Made by a program: the position numbers and the translations under genes | The notes under the pieces: model-generated | The model's database searches: none | Told to the model about the DNA's origin: nothing | What the model saw: only the letters and a program-made list of their open reading frames with translations | DNA from: CAZNKU01 sp045654805 | Lineage (GTDB): Bacteria; Bacillota; Clostridia; Monoglobales; Firm-18 | DNA length: 64,000 nt | Assembly: GCA_045654805.1 (NCBI GenBank) | Contig: JAZOOD010000027.1 | Span: 1 to 64,000, forward strand | Direction: 5' to 3' | Shown here: piece after piece, positions 27,001 through 34,876 of the stretch | Layout: the number at the start of each line of letters is the position of its first letter | How positions within the stretch are numbered: position 1 is the first letter of the stretch

Positions 27001-27361
27001 TTATTCCAAGTAAATGAAAATTTTCACGTATTATATTCATACAAAAAGAATGAATTGTGGATATCTGTGCCTGTCCTAAAAGCATCAATTGTTCTTTAAG
27101 AAAAGTGTCGTCGGGATTTTCATTTATTTTCTGACGTAGGGCAATATATATTCTCTCCTGCATTTCCGATGCAGCGGCATTTGTAAATGTTGCAATTAAT
27201 AGCTGATTAATATATACAGGATTTGTTTTATCGGTAATAATATCTATAACACGCTGCACCAATACGGCTGTTTTACCTGACCCTGCTGCCGCAGAAACAA
27301 GGGTATTACAATCTCTGATTGTAATTGCTCTTTCTTGTTCAATTGTCCATTTCGTCGACAT
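24017..27361 (-). CDS. addA: ATP-dependent helicase/nuclease subunit AddA
   Basis: The 1114-residue UvrD-like helicase and RecB-type nuclease makes up half of AddAB, which resects double-strand breaks for recombination. Walker A (SAAAGSGKTAVL) lies at the start, DEYQDTN in the middle, VNIMSIHKSKGLEFPV later, and the C-terminal nuclease motif IIDYKTGSL near the end. The start at 27359-27361 follows GGAGGAG by about 13 bases and overlaps addB by 23 bases. Longer in-frame starts lie deep inside addB and are not supported. Confidence 0.96.
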   Translation of the reverse strand: MSTKWTIEQERAITIRDCNTLVSAAAGSGKTAVLVQRVIDIITDKTNPVYINQLLIATFTNAAASEMQERIYIALRQKINENPDDTFLKEQLMLLGQAQISTIHSFCMNIIRENFHLLGIRRDFDIADEVKLSSLKKNALEYVLEKYYKSGNIDFFNTVDAFGGKKNDDNLLEIILSVYNFAESLPDPIDWLNVCVTNLQNENMIQHFKDIVHTSIKQQLNGIKSEYKKALDIIENDADLNSYYDIYLNEFDFFEILSRNIDDKKILSFNFERLPRKGKNADPVSSEYVKKVRDNAKKEFAKITDLCLYTDKEIFSEIQLMSPFIKTICNLVIDFKEEFSSLKRIENILDFNDLEHFAIKLLEENTEIRDYMKGFYKEILVDEYQDTNGVQAYLFDMLSNGKNLFMVGDVKQSIYGFRNSNPRYFIEKYNSFNSDYKTEGTKINLTKNFRSSNGVINAINDYFMRLMISDLGGVTYNSDHTLVYGNEKINDLDCPVERYVINTKSDSLDEIEVDKVQAEAIFTANRIYELVEKQKPEIFDKSTNSYRNVTYRDIVVLMRKTKNIASVYAEVFAERGIPVYTAESGGYFNCIEIATVMSFLKIIENPLQDIPLLAVMRSPIFGFDDNFIAEMRAENKKIHLYDLLKKSDNHKIIDFINKINDFRKFAKFNDVGAVVRKIVFDTGYYQFVGGLSNGEVRTMNLNLLCERANVFSQKGYRGVSHFISYVKTMIESDNEYSLPKLISENDNVVNIMSIHKSKGLEFPVVFLCESNLQFNKMDLSKPLIFDEEFGIAMDIVDIKRHLKYTPYVKKAMCEKKFNELISEEIRLLYVALTRAKYKLIIIGSKAIDEVVDDTSDSNAYNIKLKKCYLDMILTNVNGIAEAKIYNISDVLGMDEEFYEEKSDNKIINDYSEFYDDISKRLSFKYPYTYSKFVPSKKSISEVISIDDEIKLTSFNFKDDKISSSQRGTLIHFVLQNINLDNVESVDAISLQIDSMINNGIFDGKYKDVIDIEAIYSFFCSDIGKRMLNSNQIYREFKFCVDLPANELGYEANDETILVQGVIDCCFIENDHFIIIDYKTGSLKEKYKKQLELYRHCLEISTGRSVKETHIYPLI

Positions 27362-30300
27362 AGTCAAAAAACTCCTCCATTTTAATTTTTTTATACTTGC
27401 GGTATTTATTATTCTTAAAGTCAACATCAAAATTGCATATATTACCGTATGGACAATAATCACATGCTGTTGAATTATTTCCATAAACAGGATTTATATT
27501 GATATTCCCGTCAATCATCTTTTCAAAGGCATTTTTCATCTGATTATACGCAGCTTTGCAAAGTTTATTAATTTGGCTGAGTGTCACATTCTTTTTTGCA
27601 ATAAATATTGACGGAATATCAGCAGATTCGTTTATAACGCCATGCATTTTTAATTCTTTTTCTATTTCTCTGGCAATAGCTTCATCCGTCATATTTTTTT
27701 CACCTTTTATAACAGGATCATCAATGTGATAATAAAGCATAGCAGCGGGTATTACTTTATTGCCTTTTTTTTCAAGATTTTCACATACAGCTTTTATGTA
27801 TATAGGTAACTGAATCTGTATACCACATAAAATTTTTTCAAAGTTTATATCTTTAGCACTGGACTTATAATCAACAATACTTACAAAATCACCATTTTCT
27901 GTTTGTCTTATATCAGCACGGTCTATTTTTCCGCGAAGTTTTACTACTGTGCCATCTGATAAGGTCAATGTTATTGGTTCAAATTCAGAATTTTCGTCAA
28001 AGGAAAGCTCATAACCCAAAGATACATAACCGCTTTGCCTGTAAAAAATGGTAATATTCCAAAGAACGGTATTCATAGCCAAAATTATTTTATTAAAAAG
28101 ATAACTGAATCTTTCCGATTCTGTATAAAATTCGCTTAAATATTCGCTAAGGACATTATTTGTTATTTCTGAAGCCTTTTCCTTGCATATTTCTTCAGTT
28201 ATATTATGCCAACCGAATTCTTCTGCAAACAAAGAAAATTTCTCAATTATTTCGTGCATGAATGTACCATAATCCCTTGCTTCTATCTTATATTCTTTTC
28301 TTTCATCAATATTAAGACCGTATCTTACAAAATAGGCAAATTGACATTGGTTAAATTTTTCTACACGGGAAATACTCGACTTAATTTCATCACCATAAAG
28401 CTTTTTAGCATTTTGAAATGAAAGTTTAGGTGGAAGATTAGTATAAACCCTTGCACTATTAATTATATCATAGAGCTCCGGACGGTTATTTTTGTACCAT
28501 TCGGCAACATAAGACCAAAATCCATCATTATTATTTTTTAGAACTTTATTAAATGTAGGTATAACACCTTCAACCTCTTTAAGCTTATTTAAATTACAAT
28601 AGATATTTTGAATTTCTTTTACCTCTGGAAAAATAGCTTTAATATTATTTATTATTGATGACGGGGACAAAGCTTTACCCTCATTATCCCCGTTTGGATA
28701 AGAGAGATAGAGTTTATCCGAAGCAGACGAAAAAACTCTGTATATAATATAATTTTCATCACTGTGTTTTTGCACAACATCTTCCTCTACACCCATTAAG
28801 TTCAATTCAAAATCTTTAAAAACTCCCTCGTTTATATATCCACAAGGCAATACACTCTCTGACACACCTACAGCAAAAACAACTTTTGCCTTTGATGCCT
28901 GAAAACGGTCAACAGTAGTAATAATCACATCATCAATACCTATTGGTAGTGTATCAATTTCAGTATTTGATAGTGCGGAATCCAAAATTTTATAAAATTT
29001 TTCAAATGTTATTGAAACATCACCGAAATATATATTCATTTGATTCACTGAATTTACAATATGATTATATACCGATATAGTTTCTTCTGCCAATTCATTA
29101 TTTCCTTCGGTTTTTAATTGTTTGACAATTTCCTTAACACGTTCACCAGCAGAAATATTATCAAGAAAAGCCGAATAAGCCTGTACAATTTCACACACGG
29201 ATTTTCTGCCTTTGAATTTGTTGGTAAAAACTTTCAGGCATTCACGGACATAACAAATAGAATTACAAATTTTTTTGAATTCGTAATCCGTAAAAGTCCC
29301 TTTAAATGTAATCTCATTATCCTGATTCCATATTTGTTCTCTGTTTCCAACCTCAAGAATATAGTTTTCCAGTAAAAATTTATCATCTTCATCCAAATTA
29401 CATAAGCAACTTCGTACAAAACCAAAAACTGAATCAAACGAATACTTATTTATAACTATATCAAAAACAGAAATTAATGCAGCATAGAGAAAATTTGTAT
29501 TAGAATGTTTAGGTTCTATAATATTATAAAATATATCATACCTATCGAATATATCTCTGATAATCGGATAATATACATCGCTATTTCTGGTTATTACAGC
29601 AAAATCTCTATATCTATAATTTTCCTCCCTTATCAATCTGCAAATTTCTTGAGCTATCTGGTCAACTTCATTATTGTAATTATCACTTCTACATACAACC
29701 AAACTGTTTGTCTTTAAAACATATGTATTTTTTTTGTCTGCAAAAAAATTATTACGTAAAAAAGTTAATTCTACATTATTATCATAACATTTTTCAAGAT
29801 ACGTATTTGGCAATACCTCAATATTGTTTTCATACGCAATATCAAACAAAATACCCGCAGTCAATTTCGCCTTATAAAATAATTCAAATTTATTTTTATA
29901 TTCAAGATTATCAGTTGGAAGAGTAAAAGTAACCATAGGAGAATTCTTAACTAAACTAGTTATAACCTGTAATTGCTGCTTTGAAAAAGAAACAAAATTA
30001 TCAAAAAAAATGTATGTGTTTTTATATAATCCATATATATCAATTTTTTCTGCCAGAATTGTCATATTATCATCTGAATCTATATATGGTAAGTCAAAAA
30101 ATTTTTCATATTCCGAATATATGAGTATTAAATCAAAAAGTTTATATTTTAAATTAGTATTGTTTGTATTTTCGGCAATATTTTTTAAAATCTCAACAGT
30201 TATACAGTTACTTTTTAATTTCTTTATTAACTCAAGTATTACAGATGAAAACCCGACAACATCAGCACTTTTCGAAAAATATGTAAGCTTACCGCTGACC

Positions 30301-30599
30301 TTAATAATAGCTTTTTCAATAATCATAAGCTTTACGTTATCATCAAGGAAATCACACATTACGGGACCAACAGTTGAAAACACACGTTTTGCAAGTCGTT
30401 CAAGACTTAAAACTTCTACCCTGTCTAATGCCTTTTTAGAAAAATTTGCAGAAATAATCCTTTCAGCCTGTAGCGAATATTGTTCCGGAACAATATACAA
30501 AACATTTCCTGTTGAATTATCTATAATATTATCTATTTCTTCAAGGCACTTTTGTGTTTTACCACTGCTCACAGCACCGTAAATTATCTTTAAAGACAT
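27339..30599 (-). CDS. addB: ATP-dependent helicase/nuclease subunit AddB
   Basis: The 1086-residue partner of AddA begins MSLKIIYGAVSSGKTQKC, a degenerate P-loop typical of Firmicute AddB. The C-terminal RecB-like nuclease has IVDYKSSA and is flanked by the four iron-sulfur Cys: one in FNQCQFAYFVRYGL and three in ACDYCPYGNIC. AddB recognises Chi and cuts the other strand. It lies upstream of addA in the usual order. Confidence 0.95.
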   Translation of the reverse strand: MSLKIIYGAVSSGKTQKCLEEIDNIIDNSTGNVLYIVPEQYSLQAERIISANFSKKALDRVEVLSLERLAKRVFSTVGPVMCDFLDDNVKLMIIEKAIIKVSGKLTYFSKSADVVGFSSVILELIKKLKSNCITVEILKNIAENTNNTNLKYKLFDLILIYSEYEKFFDLPYIDSDDNMTILAEKIDIYGLYKNTYIFFDNFVSFSKQQLQVITSLVKNSPMVTFTLPTDNLEYKNKFELFYKAKLTAGILFDIAYENNIEVLPNTYLEKCYDNNVELTFLRNNFFADKKNTYVLKTNSLVVCRSDNYNNEVDQIAQEICRLIREENYRYRDFAVITRNSDVYYPIIRDIFDRYDIFYNIIEPKHSNTNFLYAALISVFDIVINKYSFDSVFGFVRSCLCNLDEDDKFLLENYILEVGNREQIWNQDNEITFKGTFTDYEFKKICNSICYVRECLKVFTNKFKGRKSVCEIVQAYSAFLDNISAGERVKEIVKQLKTEGNNELAEETISVYNHIVNSVNQMNIYFGDVSITFEKFYKILDSALSNTEIDTLPIGIDDVIITTVDRFQASKAKVVFAVGVSESVLPCGYINEGVFKDFELNLMGVEEDVVQKHSDENYIIYRVFSSASDKLYLSYPNGDNEGKALSPSSIINNIKAIFPEVKEIQNIYCNLNKLKEVEGVIPTFNKVLKNNNDGFWSYVAEWYKNNRPELYDIINSARVYTNLPPKLSFQNAKKLYGDEIKSSISRVEKFNQCQFAYFVRYGLNIDERKEYKIEARDYGTFMHEIIEKFSLFAEEFGWHNITEEICKEKASEITNNVLSEYLSEFYTESERFSYLFNKIILAMNTVLWNITIFYRQSGYVSLGYELSFDENSEFEPITLTLSDGTVVKLRGKIDRADIRQTENGDFVSIVDYKSSAKDINFEKILCGIQIQLPIYIKAVCENLEKKGNKVIPAAMLYYHIDDPVIKGEKNMTDEAIAREIEKELKMHGVINESADIPSIFIAKKNVTLSQINKLCKAAYNQMKNAFEKMIDGNININPVYGNNSTACDYCPYGNICNFDVDFKNNKYRKYKKIKMEEFFDYVDEMDN

Positions 30600-30621
30600 A
30601 CTTTATCCTCCATATGTACAA

Positions 30622-30650
30622 ACAGGGAAAAGCAACTTTGCCTTTCCCAA
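30622..30650. repeat. Hairpin between spoVG and addB
   Basis: Near-perfect arms of eleven bases (one mismatch) with a two-base loop lie between the spoVG stop and the addB start. T residues on the minus strand are few, so it is at best a weak attenuator that would lower addBA expression relative to spoVG. Confidence 0.4.
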
Positions 30651-30655
30651 TCAAA

Positions 30656-30925
30656 TTATAAATCTTCTGATTTTTTTGCTTCCTCAAATTTGCTGATAAT
30701 TTCTATATGAAGTTTTTCACGCATTTCAGCATTAATTGGATGAGCAATATCACGATATTCTCCCTCCGGAGTCTTGCGACTGGGCATTGCAATAAAAAGC
30801 TTGTCAGCACCTTCTATAATTTTTATATCGTGTACAACAAATACGTCATCAAAGGTTACTGAAACAACTGCTTTCATTCTGCCTTCAGTATTGATTTTTC
30901 TAATTTTAATATCCGTAATATCCAT
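30656..30925 (-). CDS. spoVG: Septation/RNA-binding regulator SpoVG
   Basis: The 89-residue protein contains TDIKIRKINTEGRMKAVVSV, IIEGADKLFIAMPSRKT, and YRDIAHPINAEMR, which define SpoVG. It is a small nucleic-acid-binding protein affecting septation, sporulation and virulence genes. The length matches the family. It is divergent from murC and may be cotranscribed with addB. Confidence 0.97.
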   Translation of the reverse strand: MDITDIKIRKINTEGRMKAVVSVTFDDVFVVHDIKIIEGADKLFIAMPSRKTPEGEYRDIAHPINAEMREKLHIEIISKFEEAKKSEDL

Positions 30926-31004
30926 AAAAAAATACCTTTAACTCCTTTTAATTTTATTGTTATATATATTTTACAACATTTTTTTAAAAAAATCCATAAA
31001 TATT

Positions 31005-31034
31005 TTGACTTTTTTACTGAAAATGTTATATAAT
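31005..31034 (+). promoter_or_regulatory. Promoter of murC
   Basis: TTGACT (31005-31010) and TATAAT (31029-31034) are 18 bases apart. The murC start lies about 60 bases downstream. Confidence 0.7.
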
Positions 31035-31093
31035 AAGTTATAGAAAATTTTTCTAGTAAAATATTTCATACAAAAATCAAGGAGATGTTAATT

Positions 31094-32452
31094 TTGAAAA
31101 AGCTTAATGCAAACAGCCACGTGCATTTCATTGGTATTGGCGGCATTAGCATGAGTGCTCTCGCCCATATATTAATTTCAAAAGGTCTTAAAGTTACAGG
31201 CTCGGATTGGACTGAGACAAATATTACTAAAACACTTCAAAAAAGCGGTGCGGAAATATTTATCGGTCAAAACCGTGCTGAGAACATAAAAAATCCCGAC
31301 CTTGTTGTTTATACTGCTGCAGTAGCAAATGATAATCCGGAACTATGTGAAGCTAAAAATAAGGGTATTGAAACAATAGAACGTGCGGATTTTTTAGGAG
31401 AATTAATGAAAGACTTCAATTTTCCCATATCAATAAGCGGTACGCATGGTAAAACAACTACTACTTCTATGCTTTCCTGCGTTTTACTTGAGGCTGATGA
31501 AGACCCCACAATACTTGTAGGTGGCGAACTTAATGCCATAGGAGGAAATTATTATATAGGCAAAGACAAATACCTTATTTTTGAGGGTTGCGAATATGTG
31601 GACAGTTTCCTTAAATTCAACCCATATGCGGCATTGATTTTGAATATTGAAGCTGACCACCTTGACTATTTTAGGGATATCGAACACATTAAAGATTCAT
31701 TCAATAAGTTTATGCTTAAAATACCCGAAAATGGTTTTGTAGTTGTAAATGCAGATGATAAAAATGTATTAGATAGCATTAAAAACGTTAAGTGTGAAAT
31801 AATAACATATGGTGAAAAAGGTTCGTATTCTTTTAAAAATATATCATTTGATGAAAACGGATATGGAATATTCGATATATACAAAGATGATGAAAAGCTT
31901 GCTAACCTTCACCTAAACGTTGGTGGAAAGCACAATATATCTAATGCAACTGCCGTATTTGCAGCATCGCACAAATTAGGTGTTGATATTAAATGTATTG
32001 TTAAAGGTATCAAAAGTTTTAACGGGACCAAAAGACGCTTTGAATACAAAGGAATTATTAACGGTGCAAAAGTTTATGATGACTACGCTCATCACCCCAC
32101 AGAAATAGCTGCAACCTACAGCACAGCCTCTAAAATGAAGCATAATAAAACCTGGGTTGTTTTCCAGCCTCATACTTATTCCAGAACAAAGGCTTTGTTA
32201 GATGACTTTGTAACTGCTTTATCAAATTTTGATAACGTAATTATTACGGATATATATGCCGCAAGAGAAAAAAACAATGTAGGAATTACTGCCGAGGCAA
32301 TTTCCGATAAAATAAAAAATGCACGATATATTTCGGATTTTTCCGAAATATCCGAGCATTTAAAGGATAATGTAAAACCAGATGATATCGTAATAACAAT
32401 GGGTGCAGGAACAATAACAAATTTATCGAAGTTCCTTTTTGATATCAACTAA
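31094..32452 (+). CDS. murC: UDP-N-acetylmuramate-L-alanine ligase
   Basis: MurC adds L-Ala to UDP-MurNAc, the first peptide step of peptidoglycan synthesis. The 452-residue protein has HFIGIGGISMSALA (nucleotide fold), the P-loop SGTHGKTTTTSML, NIEADHLDYF, and the C-terminal domain with YDDYAHHPTEI. I take TTG at 31094-31096 as start because AAGGAG lies eight bases before it; an ATG three codons earlier directly abuts that site. The 3' end overlaps the convergent PHP gene by 30 bases. Confidence 0.95.
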   Translation: MKKLNANSHVHFIGIGGISMSALAHILISKGLKVTGSDWTETNITKTLQKSGAEIFIGQNRAENIKNPDLVVYTAAVANDNPELCEAKNKGIETIERADFLGELMKDFNFPISISGTHGKTTTTSMLSCVLLEADEDPTILVGGELNAIGGNYYIGKDKYLIFEGCEYVDSFLKFNPYAALILNIEADHLDYFRDIEHIKDSFNKFMLKIPENGFVVVNADDKNVLDSIKNVKCEIITYGEKGSYSFKNISFDENGYGIFDIYKDDEKLANLHLNVGGKHNISNATAVFAASHKLGVDIKCIVKGIKSFNGTKRRFEYKGIINGAKVYDDYAHHPTEIAATYSTASKMKHNKTWVVFQPHTYSRTKALLDDFVTALSNFDNVIITDIYAAREKNNVGITAEAISDKIKNARYISDFSEISEHLKDNVKPDDIVITMGAGTITNLSKFLFDIN

Positions 32453-33265
32453 AAATTCATATGGTACACAGAGGTTTCCTCTGCCTATACCAAGATAAAC
32501 ACCAGGTCGGCGGGCACCATGAAAATCGGTACCGCCGCTTTTTATTAAATTATATTTTTCACTTATGCTATGAGCAAGTACTTCCACATACTTGTCATAT
32601 CCCGAATAAAAAACTTCTATTCCCTTTAATCCATACCCAATAAGTCTTTTAACAGTTTCTTCAGTATCAGAATCGTTTTGTTTCAAGTAATTAATGTGTG
32701 CTAAAACAGGTATACCTCCGCATTGTAAAATTGCTGCAATACCATCTTCTTCGCTTAGCTGTTTCATAGGAACATATGTTTTTGTTCCGGGAATAAGATA
32801 TTTTTTAAAAGCCTTCCTATAATCGTTCACCATACCCATTTTTTGCATATAATACGCAATATGTAATCTGCCAATATTATTTGTATTAGTTGATTTTTCA
32901 ATAGCTTCATAGGATATATCAAATCCCTCTTTACGTACATTTGCAATCATTTCCTCGTTGCGAGACCTTCTGTAACTGTTTAAGGTATCCATAACCTTTA
33001 AAAAGTTATGGTCATTATAATCAATAAACAAACCAATTATGTGTATATCTTCAGTGTCTCCAACACTAATTTCAACACCTGGAACAAGTTCCAAATTTAC
33101 TTCTTTAGCCTTATTTACAGCTTCTTCTACACCGCTTATTGTATCATGGTCTGTAACAGCTATAGCAGCAAGCCCGGCTTTTTTTGCCAACAAAACAACT
33201 TCCGAGGGAGTGAAAGTACCATCTGATGCAGTTGTATGCACATGAAGGTCAATCATTCGGGTCAT
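32423..33265 (-). CDS. PHP-domain metal-dependent phosphoesterase
   Basis: The 280-residue protein has the PHP fold motifs DLHVHTTASDGT, VTDHDT, EISVGDTEDIHIIG, and the final TDFHG. The insertion domain (about 100-175) matches the YciV/RNase AM (TrpH-like) subgroup that releases phosphate from nucleotide 3',5'-bisphosphates or trims RNA 5' ends. The substrate is not certain. GGAG lies nine bases before the ATG. It lies four bases downstream of nrdR. Confidence 0.88.
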   Translation of the reverse strand: MTRMIDLHVHTTASDGTFTPSEVVLLAKKAGLAAIAVTDHDTISGVEEAVNKAKEVNLELVPGVEISVGDTEDIHIIGLFIDYNDHNFLKVMDTLNSYRRSRNEEMIANVRKEGFDISYEAIEKSTNTNNIGRLHIAYYMQKMGMVNDYRKAFKKYLIPGTKTYVPMKQLSEEDGIAAILQCGGIPVLAHINYLKQNDSDTEETVKRLIGYGLKGIEVFYSGYDKYVEVLAHSISEKYNLIKSGGTDFHGARRPGVYLGIGRGNLCVPYEFLVDIKKELR

Positions 33266-33268
33266 ACT

Positions 33269-33724
33269 TTATTTCTCCTTCAATATTTTCTTAAGTTCAT
33301 CCATAAACGTATTTACATCTCTGAATTGTCTGTAAACTGATGCAAAACGAACATAAGCGACCTCATCAATATTTTTAAGTTCATTCATTACCATTTCACC
33401 AATTTCAACAGAAGAAATTTCACGCTTCAGGGCATTTTGAATACTTGTTTCAATATTATCTACAACAGTTTCAAGCTGTCCAATTGTAACAGGGCGTTTT
33501 TCACATGCTCGCAAAAGCCCTGTTAATAATTTTTGCCTGTCAAACTGTTGTCTGGTTTTATCTTTTTTCACAACAACAAGTGGAATATTTTCCACTTTTT
33601 CATATGTAGTAAATCTCTTTCCACATTCAAGACATTCTCTTCTTCTTCTGATTGAACTGCCATCATCAGCCGACCTGGAATCAATAACTTTACTTTCGAT
33701 ATGTCCGCAAAATACACAACGCAC
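33269..33724 (-). CDS. nrdR: Transcriptional repressor NrdR
   Basis: NrdR senses dATP/ATP and represses ribonucleotide reductase genes. The 151-residue protein has the zinc ribbon (CVFCGHIESKVIDSR and CLECGKRFTTYE) and the ATP-cone (VVKKDKTRQQFDRQK). I take the GTG at 33722-33724 as start, giving the usual N-terminus V/M-R-C-x-F-C-G. An upstream ATG four codons earlier overlaps the GGATGGTG ribosome site. Confidence 0.95.
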   Translation of the reverse strand: MRCVFCGHIESKVIDSRSADDGSSIRRRRECLECGKRFTTYEKVENIPLVVVKKDKTRQQFDRQKLLTGLLRACEKRPVTIGQLETVVDNIETSIQNALKREISSVEIGEMVMNELKNIDEVAYVRFASVYRQFRDVNTFMDELKKILKEK

Positions 33725-33818
33725 AAATATCACCATCCGTTTTAATTTTTGAAAACAGATACATAATTTACTGTAGTCTTTGTATCTTTTTTTACATTAT
33801 ATCACAAATTTTCAAAAA

Positions 33819-34055
33819 TTACAAACAAAAATCCACAAAAATTATATCGTCTCCTATTTTTTTAATATCATCCCAGGGGATAACGTACTCATCACGGCGT
33901 GAAAAAATACCCCAAAATCCTGATTTATATGGAACAATTAATGCTTCAACCCTTCCTGTTTTAATATCAAACTCAACATCACAAACATATCCCATACGGC
34001 TTCCGTCGCTAACATTTATTATTTCCTTGTTTCTAAGTTCTACAAATCTGCACAT
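33819..34055 (-). CDS. PRC-barrel sporulation protein, YlmC/YmxH family
   Basis: The 78-residue single-domain protein contains VELRNKEIINVSDGSRMGYV, ALIVP, and DEYVIPWDDIKKIG, the YlmC/YmxH type of PRC barrel that is found in spore formers. The role is poorly known. The ATG at 34053-34055 follows GGGGTG by six bases. It is divergent from yunB, another sporulation gene. Confidence 0.9.
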   Translation of the reverse strand: MCRFVELRNKEIINVSDGSRMGYVCDVEFDIKTGRVEALIVPYKSGFWGIFSRRDEYVIPWDDIKKIGDDIIFVDFCL

Positions 34056-34150
34056 TAAATTCACCCCATATAATCATATGTTATATTACAAATGATAAAT
34101 GCACGAAAAAAAAGTATTTTTCTTAATATATATGTTAAGGAGGTGTTTTT

Positions 34151-34816
34151 GTGAAAAACCTGTATAACAAACATAAATTTCATATGATATATTCTTTAAA
34201 ACTCAGATGTCAAAAGGTGATAATAATTATTTTACTTATGATATTTAACACAAGCTTCTGGATTACATTTAAAAGTGTTGAAAAAAATTTCAAACCTTCA
34301 GTCACCTCACTTGCAACTTCATATTCGAATACTTATACTACTTCTATAATTAATCAGTCAGTAAAGGAAACAACCGACCAAAAAATCAGCTACTCAGACT
34401 TATGTGAAATTAATAAAAACGAAAAGGGTGAAATTATTTCTGTTACAACAAATACAAGTGCAATTAACAGTATTAAATTAAAACTATCTGATAAAATAAT
34501 TGAAAATTTACAAAAAAAAAATTCACAAAACCTTGGTATCCCCATAGGGAATCTGACTAAAACATTCATTTTTTCAGGAAGGGGACCAAAAATTCCTATT
34601 AAAATATTGACTGCATCTTCTCCAAAAATTAGCGTAGAAAGTAAATTTGAATCAGCAGGCATAAATCAGACAAAACACAAAATTTCTCTTGTAACAACAG
34701 TAAAAATAGAAATTATTCTCCCATACGAAACACTGATAACTTCAGTCACATCCGAATCATTAATTTGCGATACAATAATTATTGGTAAAGTTCCGAATGT
34801 TTATGTTTCTAAATAG
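34151..34816 (+). CDS. yunB: Sporulation protein YunB
   Basis: The 221-residue protein has an N-terminal membrane helix (about 24-40) and an outside domain. Motifs include SYSDLCEINKNEKGEI, the long SKLLT-like helix, LGIPIGNLTKTFIFSGRGPKIP and the final SESLICDTIIIGKVPNVYV. Family members are needed for normal sporulation. It starts with GTG after AGGAGG. It precedes ligA by about 60 bases. Confidence 0.93.
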   Translation: MKNLYNKHKFHMIYSLKLRCQKVIIIILLMIFNTSFWITFKSVEKNFKPSVTSLATSYSNTYTTSIINQSVKETTDQKISYSDLCEINKNEKGEIISVTTNTSAINSIKLKLSDKIIENLQKKNSQNLGIPIGNLTKTFIFSGRGPKIPIKILTASSPKISVESKFESAGINQTKHKISLVTTVKIEIILPYETLITSVTSESLICDTIIIGKVPNVYVSK

Positions 34817-34876
34817 TTGTAAAAAATTAAAATATATGTTAAAATATACTATATGTTTAAAATCCGGAGGACTACC